Of a stretch of DNA of 64,000 bases, positions 11,888-21,042 are shown in pieces. This DNA comes from Primula veris (lineage: Eukaryota; Streptophyta; Magnoliopsida; Ericales; Primulaceae): contig OY821742.1 of NCBI GenBank assembly GCA_963682055.1, positions 4,673,816 to 4,737,815 on the forward strand, given 5' to 3'. The notes beneath the pieces were generated by a model. That model searched no databases and had not been told where the DNA came from. It worked only from the letters and a program-made list of their open reading frames with translations. Position numbers and translations under genes: made by a program. Positions within the stretch are counted from its first letter, which is position 1, and each line of letters begins with the position of its first letter.

Positions 11888-13807
11888 TTAACCTAACTTA
11901 GCATTCTTCGGTACACCTAATACATCAATGTACTTCCTAACTTCCTCTTCGATCATCCTTTTCATCTCTCTCATCATCGGCCCGGTAATCTTCAACTCAT
12001 TCGCCATGTCATCACATCTTTTGTCTTTTTCCTCCACTGCCATTGTATTTGCCCCCAATGGAAACAGTGTGAGGGTCGTCTCGGGGCCTTCTCTTCCTGC
12101 CACGTCACACCTCATCCGCTTCACGCCTGAATCTAACTCTGATACACCCGAACTTTCCTCCTCCACCGTTACCTGAAAAATAAATGTATAACATTTTTGA
12201 CAAATTAAGGTTTATGAAGCCAGATAAATGCATTGAGCCCAGAATTTGAGAGAAACTATGAAACTAGTTTAGTTCGAGAAAACGAAGAAAGCGATGTTTG
12301 GAAAAAGGGCTAATCAAAATTTGGTGAATTTTTTTAAATAGTAAACCGTTCGTATACTAGTAAAATATAATTCTCAAATAAGATGCTTTTTTTTTCCCTT
12401 GAAAAAATGAGTAATATTAACAGTCTAAATAATTTTAAAAGACCTTTCTTGTAATTAACTGTCATTTCTTCAAAAGTTTGGAACCATAACAACTACAATA
12501 CTATACATGTACTCAAATAGAGAAAACCTTCACTTTATTTTTTTATTTTCTTTTTGCGAATCCAAGTGTAATTGCATGAAAATCCCAAAAAGTTTAACAA
12601 AATTGTATCCAAACATAAATAATTGCTTTGAGAACTAGATCTACATAAGAACTAAAAGAACCCAATTTTTTTTTAATAGGAATCCAAAACAATTGGCTGA
12701 TTAGCAAACAGAACAAATAAAAATTTCCATGTTCATTACAGGAAAGGTCCCAAAACTCACCTGCTATAATTATCCAAGTTAATTTCAGGAAAAAGTCCAA
12801 ATAATTCAACAAAAATGTTTTTAATCCCAAAAAACAGTTGAGTGACAAAAGAGTGTGTCAAATTTTTTTTTACCAAAACCTTCCAATTTAATTACAGAAA
12901 ATGACCCAAAGTTCAGCAAATGTTCAAATAAACCCAAAAAATCCAGCAAAACCAAAATCCCAAACATTTCAACGAAAAATTGTCTAGAAACTTAAAAGTT
13001 GGAGAAACCAATATTTTAAATAGGGATCCCAAAAAAAAAAAAACTTTCCAATTTAATTACAGGAAAGGTCCCAATAGTTTAAAAAATGTTCAAATAAACA
13101 CAACAATAAAAAAAGTGAGAAAAATACACCTGATAAAATTCTAGGGATGTTTGGCAAAAAAATGACCAAAACCTTCCAATTTAACTACAGGAAATGACCC
13201 AATAGTTCAACAAAATGGTCATATAAACCCAAAAACTCCCAAATATTTCAATGAAAAAATCCTAGAAACTTCAAAAGTTCGCCGGATGACAATTTATTTT
13301 ATAACTAGGAGAACCCAATTTTCTAAATAGGGATCCCAGGAAAAAAAGTTAATTACAGGAAAGGTCCAAACAGTTCAAAAAACATTCAAATAACCACCAT
13401 AAATAAAAAAGGTGACAAAAACACACCTGGTTCATTTCCTCACCCCCCGTCTGTCCCAGCCTCCGCCTCTTCCCCAGCGTTGAATTCCAGTGATTCTTAA
13501 TCGCGTTATCGGTCCTTCCAGGCAACTGTCTAGCAATAGTGGCCCATCGGTTTCCATGCACAGCATGGGCCTTGATAATTATATCGTCCTCGGAAGCAGT
13601 AAAGGGCCTGTGTTGCACGTTCGGGTCCAGCTGGTTGATCCACCTAAGACGACACGACTTTCCAGACCGTCCCGATATCCCAGCCCCGATAGCAGCCCAA
13701 TTACAAGGACCATGTTCCTTCACCAGCCTTGTTAGCGTCTCGTCCTCTTCTGGCGTCCACGCTCCCCTACCACTCCCACCCTCGCCCGACTCCTTCGTTT
13801 CCTTCAT
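11888..13807 (-). CDS. R2R3-MYB transcription factor (MYB25/MYB109/MYB44-like)
   Basis: 221 aa from exon 1 (13427-13807) and exon 2 (11888-12172), spliced CAG|gtgtgt ... ttcag|GTA in phase 0. R2 (about residues 14-60) has the W17/W37/W56 triad and R3 (about 66-112) has F69/W88/W107, with the usual replacement of the first Trp in R3. [11 protein letters not shown] and [13 protein letters not shown] are the DNA-recognition helices. The second exon is short, with an acidic Ser/Glu-rich start, an [10 protein letters not shown] motif and a C-terminal [16 protein letters not shown] helix resembling the tail of the MYB44/MYB73 group and relatives. It is a nuclear DNA-binding regulator of unknown targets. 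I cannot choose between subgroup 22 and the MYB25/MYB109 group; MYB25 lies not far from ABI4 in Arabidopsis (from memory), which mildly favours the latter. Confidence 0.9.
12735..13426. repeat. Diverged tandem array inside the MYB intron, with decoy splice donors
   Basis: A unit of about 293 bp occurs twice (landmark ttccaattta at 12881 and ttccaattta-like at 13174), plus a partial third copy to the left. Each unit contains two sub-repeats starting aattacaggaaaggtcc or aattacagaaaatgaccc. On the minus strand the units reproduce the sequence around the exon-1 donor: the real junction is CAG|gtgtgt at 13427/13426, and copies give CAG|gtgtat at 13130/13129 and CAG|gtgagt at 12761/12760. Similarity to exon 1 stops at the junction. 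Confidence 0.75.
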
Positions 13808-13837
13808 GCCACTAATAAATTCTTAAATATTATTTTG

Positions 13838-14082
13838 TAACAGTTTGATTTAAATTTTACATTACAAAATAAAAGAAGGTTATGTAAATAAATATATATA
13901 TATATAGATAATAATATTATAATGTGGGTGGGTAGTTAGGCAGTTAGATCAAGAGAGTTTGGTCATGCTGTGTATGGGTGTTGGTATCAGTTGTAACTGT
14001 TTTTATATTTTATATTTATATCTATATATAACCGTGAGTACCAGCAAATTTACATTACGTAATATCTGTACTATTGTAACTG
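13838..14082 (-). promoter_or_regulatory. Cluster of MYB-recognition cores upstream of the MYB gene
   Basis: Within about 280 bp upstream of the MYB start codon there are several CNGTTR cores on either strand: CTGTTA (minus, about 13838), CAGTTA 13941, CAGTTG 13988, TAACTG 13994, TAACCG about 14029 and TAACTG 14077. A TA-rich stretch at 13891-13906 could supply a TATA element. The sites are seen; use by MYB proteins, possibly including self-regulation, is inferred. Confidence 0.35.
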
Positions 14083-15783
14083 TTTGTACGTAATAGGTGG
14101 AGTTTTGTAACTACCCATCTTTATCTTTTTTATTTCTTTTTAAAAAAATGGTTTTATACCCAAATATACTTATATTAATAAAAATTATTAGAGTAAAATT
14201 ATTACACATGAGTTTAAGATAAGTGAACAACAAACTTCGGTTCTAGTCGTTTTTTAATAGCAAATCATAACTTTCGAAACATATATTCAGCCGAAACTAC
14301 AGTAAACACGTTTCTGTTCATAATCTTATATGCTTTCCTGAGAATCTGAACAGACTCGGTAACTGAAAATTCAAATGTATCAAACGTAAACGGTATGAAA
14401 CTGTGCTGATTGTCTTGACAGACCATCCCATATTTTCTCTAATTTCGCTGCCGCTGTCCTGCCTGCACCAGTAGTTGAAAATGGAAAAAAGGGGAGGGGA
14501 AATTACAAATTTGCAATCATGGTTTGTATAGTTTTGATAAAAATCTGTTTTAAGTTCCTTGTTTTTTTTACAGTAACAAATTTTTTATTTAGTTACATAT
14601 AAGTCAAAAGAGACTTATAAGTCAAAGCTATGTATAATATCAAAGCATTATTGTTTTATAGGACTTAAATAAATTATAACGAGAATACTTCATTGGTCAA
14701 AATAATCCGTGAACTTGTAAATCAATGGTAATTAAAAAATCAAATGCTCAACTAACTCTGTTAGTCAAACTTTCCTTACAATCAAATTTTGAAAAATTGA
14801 TCATATAGTTAAATTTTATGTTTAAATTTTTAAAAAAATTATTTCGACAATTTTGATACAAGTTATAAGTCGGTCAAAATTACACGTAATTTCATAATGG
14901 ACAATTAAATGGAAACGGAAGGAGCAGGTCAAAAGTAAGTAAAAAGTAGTGAATCTTCTAATTTGGTCATATTTGTTTTCAGAAAAGAGAAATGATATAG
15001 CCACCCAAAAAACTTATCTAAAAAGTTTACCCGCTGATATAGCGGGTTACGTGTACCAATCATTTTTGTTTCGATATTAAAATCATATTTTCATTTAATC
15101 TATAATTAATCCACCTAGCAGTAAGGTTTTTGAATAACTTTTTTAAGTGATTATAGCAATAACCTTTCAGAAAAAAGATGCTGACATTCAAATAAAATTT
15201 TGTTTATAATCAATTCATGTAACGGTCATCCAGGTCATTTTCATAGTCAACTAAATAACCAAACTCAGTCTAAAAAGAAAAAACACCCGCTCAAAACAAC
15301 CAACTTCGAAGCTTACAAGATGCAATCAAACTTAGCCATAACTCAAAGAGCTTTGCTCGTATGGAAGGCCGTCATTTCTTCGAGATTCAAAGAGTTTTTG
15401 GATTTTTAACTTCATACTAAATCTCCTAGGATATAGCAAATATAATGGAATGGTACAAAATAAAAAATACAGTGGTATTCAAAGATTGATTACCATTATG
15501 GTATCGATACTATAATTGCTGTATAAGTGTTATGATACAAATGGTAAATGCGGTTGGTTGGTAGTTCGCCGATTCGACCCTTAAGTATATCACTCTTTTC
15601 ACACTGAGGCTTTTGATATTTCAACTGAAACTATGAGGATCAAATACAAATTTGTCCAAACTATGGGGAGCGTTACTGCTTACCGTTTCATAGAATTTTG
15701 ATAAATACATTTTCGGTTCCTTATAAAAATTTGAATGACAACTTGGGTAATATTTTAACTTCTAGAAGAATACATACAAATAG
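14083..15783. other. Intergenic region with Stowaway-like repeat and a short hairpin
   Basis: No gene recognised. The block 14740-14930 is the relative of the 11.0-11.2 kb repeat. At 15029-15047 acccgct and agcgggt form a perfect 7-bp stem around gatat, GC-rich in very AT-rich surroundings, perhaps the end or centre of a decayed foldback element. The open frame at 15200-15409 has no recognisable features. Confidence 0.45.
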
Positions 15784-16222
15784 AGCTTTTCGTGGTTCGG
15801 TTCGGCTCGGTTTTTAAGTAAAATGCAAACCAAATCAATAAAAACAATCGGTTCGGTTCGATTTCGACACAAAAATTATCGGAATCGAACCAAACCAAAC
15901 CAATTATAATCGGTTTGGTTCGGTTTGGTCGGTCGGTTTGAACTTTAATAAATAAAAAACACAATATTCAAAATTATACCAATTTCTTAAAGTTTTTGCT
16001 TATATTTCATTTCAAACTTTGAACCAAGAGTCGAATAACAAGTAAATTTACAAATGATTTAACAAAATATATTATTGATAAGTACAAATAACAAGCAAAA
16101 CACCATATATCAACTTATTGAAGTATATATATAAATAATTATATATATTTTATATATGATTAAAAATAATCGGTTCGGTTCGGTTTGAAAACCACAAAAA
16201 TAGCAAGCCGAACCGATTAAAT
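15784..16222. mobile_element. ggttcggtt-rich miniature element, hAT-like
   Basis: Both ends are dense in the subterminal motif cggttcggtt: ggttcggttcggctcgg at 15794, several inner copies, and cggttcggttcggtttg near 16171 followed by the inverse gccgaaccgatt. The middle is AT-rich with no coding potential. This arrangement is typical of non-autonomous hAT elements. Exact termini and target duplication are not resolved. The family differs from the copies at 54.6 and 59.2 kb. Confidence 0.5.
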
Positions 16223-16244
16223 CGCCTTATCAAATTTCAAATTG

Positions 16245-17400
16245 TTGGCCCGTACGGCTAAAATTTAGAGGGGGTGAATAAGCTTTTATGCGTTTTTCAC
16301 GGAATTAAAATTTTAAGCGCAACTAACAAACCAACTAGCTCAATATATATTTATGACAATAAATATGCGATGATAATTTATGAATAAATTGAAACATGCG
16401 CACAATCACAAATAATATAAGTTGCGGAAAACAAAGAGTAATGGAAGAAACTTGACACTACGATATATAGAGGTTCGGCAAACCCGTCTAGTGCTCTACT
16501 CGGTATTCACGCTATCGAGTATTTCACTATAATCTTCTTTACAATATTACAAATCCTACCAAGCTAATCAACCGATTTGCTCATCTTCCACCCGAGTATA
16601 CAATCTTGATAAAAGTACAAAGTACACAAAAGGCGAATCAACGACTCTCTCTCAATATATGAGTAATCAAGTGTTTAACCTACAACTTTTAACCAACACT
16701 TTAACTTAAAAGTTTCTACCCAAACACTCACTCACAATTGAACTTATAAGTTTGCTGTTTACAATTTTGTTACAACAATATAACCACACTCACTATTTTA
16801 TTGTTTCTAAATAAGCTAATTGGTGAGTTTTTTATGTTGTTTGAGCTTGATTACTTTTCTCATCGTTTTTCCCTTTTTGAGTTTTTTGTTCAACAATGGA
16901 GTTTTTTGTTTTTAAGATAAAGAGAGATTGAGGGATGGTGATTGGTGATTGGTGATTGGTGTGTTTAGGAGAGTGATTGAAGTGTATTTAAAGAGCCAAA
17001 ATGTCTATTGGTTGACCGTTTAGAGTTGTTGGGTGCAATATACATTGCATAATGGTTTATTTCCGAAAAAGGAACAAACAACTTTTTTGAAACGGATTGA
17101 ATCTCGATCGATCGGACTGAATCTCGATAGATCGAGATTTCTGAAAAACTTTGTTACTTGTATTTTTCGATCGATCGACATGTATCTTGATGGGTCGAAA
17201 GGGACTGTAACTTTTTGGACCATTTTCGATCGATCGGACTTTATCTCGATGGATCGAGAATGGTCCATTAAATCAAAAGGCTACTACACTCTAAGGTAAT
17301 AATCTACTTGTAATTGCAAATAAAGATAGTTGATTATTTCGCTTACAAATCCGACCGGTGAGCTTTTGTAATCAATTAAATTATCCAACCGTAGCACACG
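16245..17400 (-). mobile_element. LTR-retrotransposon-derived block (possible solo LTR)
   Basis: Read on the minus strand the block runs from TGTGCTACGGTTGG near 17400 to ...TTCACCCCCTCTAAATTTTAGCC...CCAACA at 16245, so it has a TG...CA outline. The ttcaccccctcta ending preceded by a ttccgc-type segment is a common feature of plant LTR 3' ends. There is no coding sequence, primer-binding site or matching 5-bp target duplication, so the solo-LTR reading is tentative. It contains the tcgatcgatcg triplication annotated separately. Confidence 0.4.
17095..17265. repeat. Three tcgatcgatcg-centred units, period about 60 bp
   Basis: The core tcgatcgatcg occurs at about 17106, 17167 and 17226, each followed about 10 bp later by a variant of atctcgatrgatcgag. 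Each unit is partly self-complementary. The array creates long overlapping frames on both strands (17020-17268 minus, 17033-17299 plus) that are repeat artefacts, not genes. Confidence 0.7.
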
Positions 17401-17531
17401 CCAAGTGGAAACTCATCGATAAGTTTTAGACAGTAAAAGATAGAATTATATGTTAAACGGAGAACAAGAAAAAAAACACAGTACACCTGAAAAAGATACA
17501 AGTTAATTACTATGAAGTAGCGAGAGCTTAA

Positions 17532-18375
17532 TTAGTGACCAGTGCAGAAAAACCGTTGCCTTTTGCTTTGTAAGCGATTAGTATTGGATCCTGTGGAAAA
17601 GGAAACAATTCTACTCAAAATACCCTTAAGAGACTGTATGGTACTACTTATACAAACATCTTTGGTATCATTTTGGGCACGAAGGACGAATACGCTCTTA
17701 ATTCTGCCTCCCAAACATGCCATATCGGCATTAATTATCGTTAGTCTTAAATTCTTGAAAACTTGGGTGAGCTCTGGAAATAAGTTGGGACGATCATCAC
17801 AGCAAATGGTAGCCTGGATCAAAATGTTTTCGCCATTTTTGGCTTTGTTGGGGAGACTTAGATTTTCATTCAAGAAGCAATTAATGGTGACTTCATCGAA
17901 ATCCGACGGAACCATGAGGATTTTGCTTACTTCTTTAGCTTTTTTCTTGAGATCCTTCACTTGTTGAACTACACTCCCTAACAAGGCTGCCTTATCCATC
18001 TGCACAATTAAATTATCGTCCAATTAGTAGGGAATTATACCAATAGTCATCTTTTGGTTTTTAAAAAAAAATCATAATCTTTCCCGCAAAAGCTTTTTTG
18101 AGTTTTTCTTTTAACTTTCGATAAAGCTTTTTTGTCTTTGAATCAAAACTTTTCAAGTAGAAAAACTGAAAGAAAACCTTATCAGAATAGGGAACAAGAT
18201 TCCTAAGATGATGAAGTTGAGCATTAATCCGGTCCCTTCGGCGCTTCTCGGCTAAGCAATGGTTCTTGGATACAGTACTTGCATCCTCTTCTCTAACAGT
18301 TCCAAGCGGCACTGAACATGAAATAAAATTACTAGACTCAACAAATAAGGGATTTTCCATGTTTAACAAACTCAT
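17532..18375 (-). CDS. bHLH51: bHLH transcription factor, bHLH51/bHLH30-like with ACT-like C-terminus
   Basis: Visible exons are 18178-18375 and 17532-17999, spliced GATAAG|gttttc ... gtgcag|ATGGAT, giving 221 aa from the ATG at 18375. The basic region (KNHCLAEKRRRDRIN, about residues 38-51) has the His39-Glu43-Arg47 set that contacts E-box/G-box DNA. The helix-loop-helix continues across the junction as LVPYSDK-MDKAALLGSVVQQVKDL. After it come VPSDFDEVTI and an ACT-like segment (about residues 105-185). The protein ends SKRQRFFCTGH, matching the KRQRWF...H end of Arabidopsis bHLH51. The frame stays open upstream of the ATG to a ttag splice-acceptor-like site near 18446, so a further 5' exon encoding more N-terminus is quite possible. 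The neighbours ALG11 and ABI4 support orthology with At2g40200. Confidence 0.88.
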
Positions 18376-21042
18376 TTCCTTTTCAGGATATTGTTTCCAA
18401 CTTTCATTACTCCTACTATTTAATGGAGTACCATTCAGACTGAACTAAGGGTGTGTGACCATAATATTTTTTATATTGATTGCTATTATTTGGTGTAATA
18501 GTCATCCTTATGCAGATTGTCAAAAGAAATATGATGGTTCTTCTTATCCACCAGTCACCTCAGCATGAGAGGATCCTGATCAAAGATCATGAACAAAATG
18601 TAGGAGCCCACAAAACAAGTCAGTGGAAGATCAAAAATTCCTAAAAAGAATTTACAAAAGTTACTTAAAAAATGAGTCAAGATCATCTGCGGCGAAGCCA
18701 TGATTAACATTTTTGGTTGTCAAACAAACGTCAGATTAGTAGGAATTGCAAATTACGTTGTTTTTTGAATTTTTCTGAGACAGAACTAAAATCGATTTTT
18801 TTTAAATTGCGAGGGTGTGGCGGCAAACTTTTATAGAATAAGCATCCCTTTGTAACTAAGCATAAGGAATATATTTAGAGATTTGAATGAGAAAAGGTAA
18901 CACAACTTATTAGCTGCAAATCAACTACATATCTCAGTTCTAGATTAACTTGAAAAAGTTGTCATTTGAAAATGGCCCTACAAGGATTTGCTATCCTCTT
19001 TGTTCAGGAAAAAACAACTCCAATCACTTTATATATAGCCTCCCATTACGTTTGATTGATAACTTATTTGAAATGTCATAAAGAACATGTGACTATAAGT
19101 CTCCTACGTACTTTATGTCACAGTTTAAAATCTGCACTGGATTGATCAAGTCTATCTTTTCTTAGGGTAAGTAATCCAATGATTTGAAGAAAAAAAATGA
19201 GTTTTTCATTTTTCAACAAATGCTGTATCATGTATTCGTGTACCTGATTGAGCCACTTATTTTTGGAGGAGGAGTGCCATTTGGTATAGTCTGGAAAACA
19301 CTCCCTGTGACACCATTGGATCTTACAGTCTGTGGACATCACTGTTGATCCAATGGTTCCACAGAAGAGAGTTTTTCAGACTATACCAAAGGTATAGTGT
19401 GGCTCCCCCTCTCTCTTATTTTTCGATATTGTACAGCACAAAACAACAAAAACAGAATATATGGCAGAACTAAATGGTGGGCGCAGGGTCCCATCTCTTA
19501 TTCATCATTTTTTATTTTTTTTAGTAAAATCTTATTCATCATTGAATATCACCATGCATATAGAAGGTTTAAAATAACGTGTGAAAAGCATCTATCAAAT
19601 CTAGAAGTGTGACTTACAAATTTATGTCCTAAGTAGGCCTTAAACAGTACATGTATGTACAGTGTATAGTATATTCGCAGTTACGTTCTTATTTTAAATT
19701 TGTTATTTAGTTGTACTGTAGTTACATAAATCGAGATTTAATTAAGAGGCCTTCATTTGGTAGTAGGTATACTTGAGATTAAATTGATTAGAGCCGCAAT
19801 TGGCTATAAACGCAATGTATTTAAGATAATTACTTTTCCACATCTTTTTAAGATCTAGATTGACCTCTAAGTTTCCACGTGATTGTGTATCGAAGTTTAG
19901 AAAATAGCCAAGCCATGAAAACTCTTACTTCGAATCCGGTTTTCCAAGTAGGCCACTCTCCGATAGCTTTGTTTTTCTCATCATTCACCTGAATCCCATT
20001 TTGGTCTATCATCACAAATCTCAAACATAGAAATTTGTTATACAATGATTAGCATTTCTTAAGAGCATGTACAACTTACATTCCCTCAATTATTCAATGT
20101 TCTTTTTCGATCTTAATATATATCGCTAAAGTATAATACGAGGTATGCCGAAACATTTAATTCAAAAGTCTCATTAAAAGTGCAGTAGATAATCTAAACA
20201 ACATCACCGGCCTCTGGAATAACCGAACAATCCATAGTTAGTCTTGAATGTTTTTAATCATTCATTTCAGGTCTTCTGCCAATTATATGGTAGCAGCTAC
20301 ATAGAACAATTTTTGAAAATTTTGAATCTTTGAGATTGTCAAGCATATTTTCCTACTGTCGTATAGAGAATTTGTATTTGATGGTAATATTTCTGATGAT
20401 TGGCTGTCGAAACACATGCGTCTTTCCTGTCCATCTTTGTTTGGAACTGAAAGAGCACATGCGGTGCAAGGGCCAATTAAGCTTTCTCCGATAAAACCTT
20501 TTCTCAGTAGTTCGTCAATTTGTTCATGGCAATGTTCCGATTGTTTCAGGTCAATAGCGCAACGCTATCTCAACAAAAAAAAAGTGGCAAATTGTCATAC
20601 GCCAAAGCAAAAATGGTGAATTACATGGATGCTAATATAGCTCACAATTGAAGAATTGCGTAAATGGTTATAACTGCATTTAAATTCCAACGATTGGATC
20701 AAGCCTAAAATGGATTTGGCATACCAGAAGCAACGCAACAGTTAACAACATTTACCAGTTTATAATTACCAAGACTAAATGAACCCTTAAATCTAGGTTC
20801 AATTATTCCTACTTTAAGAAGAAAAATACTAATCGCACCTGTAATTTGGTTATCAAAAGGGCATGTAAAAATAAATTAGTATCAATCATTCTCGCAGCAA
20901 ACTCGTATAAATGCGTTGGAATGGAGATAACAACTTTGTTACTTATTAGAACTTTCTTTTAACAAACATAACAACCACCTTAAATCCCAACAGTTTCTGA
21001 ACATATGCTGCTATTATTTAAATTACAAATGCGATTTTGTAG
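18376..21042. other. Intergenic region between the bHLH gene and the ABCB pseudogene
   Basis: Apart from the hairpin at 19278-19392 I identify no gene. It should hold the bHLH promoter and perhaps a missing first exon. The last part (before 21043) probably represents intron sequence of the ABCB relic, since the pseudogene's first exon is preceded by a preserved acceptor (gattttgtag). The frames at 19118-19342, 19848-20045 and 20416-20619 have no family signature. Confidence 0.45.
19278..19392. ncRNA. Long imperfect hairpin, pre-miRNA-like or small foldback element
   Basis: The arms 19278-19322 (starting catttggtatagtctgg, ending ccattggatc) and 19347-19392 (starting gatccaatggttccac, ending ctataccaaagg) are reverse complements over about 45 nt with only a few mismatches and small bulges. 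They are separated by a 24-nt loop. Weaker pairing (ggaggagtgcc with ggctcccc) continues outward past a bulge. No protein frame is involved. Size and shape fit a plant miRNA precursor, but I do not recognise a known mature miRNA in either arm, so a short MITE is equally possible. Confidence 0.4.

Noticed and set aside
13539..13826. Plus-strand frame of 95 codons over MYB exon 1
   Set aside because: It is antisense to the conserved R2R3 repeats and has no independent signature.
15560..15590. gattcgaccc resembling a tRNA B box
   Set aside because: No matching A box, acceptor stem or anticodon arm can be formed around it.
17020..17299. Overlapping frames of 82 and 88 codons on opposite strands
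   Set aside because: Both arise from the three self-complementary tcgatcgatcg units; the peptides have no family motif and sit in an LTR-like block.
17542..17967. Plus-strand frame of 141 codons
   Set aside because: It is antisense to bHLH exon 2; the minus-strand protein clearly matches the bHLH51 family.
19250..19270. tgattgagccac resembles the 5' part of miR171
   Set aside because: Only about the first ten bases match, the rest of the mature sequence differs, and the match lies outside the hairpin arms at 19278-19392.
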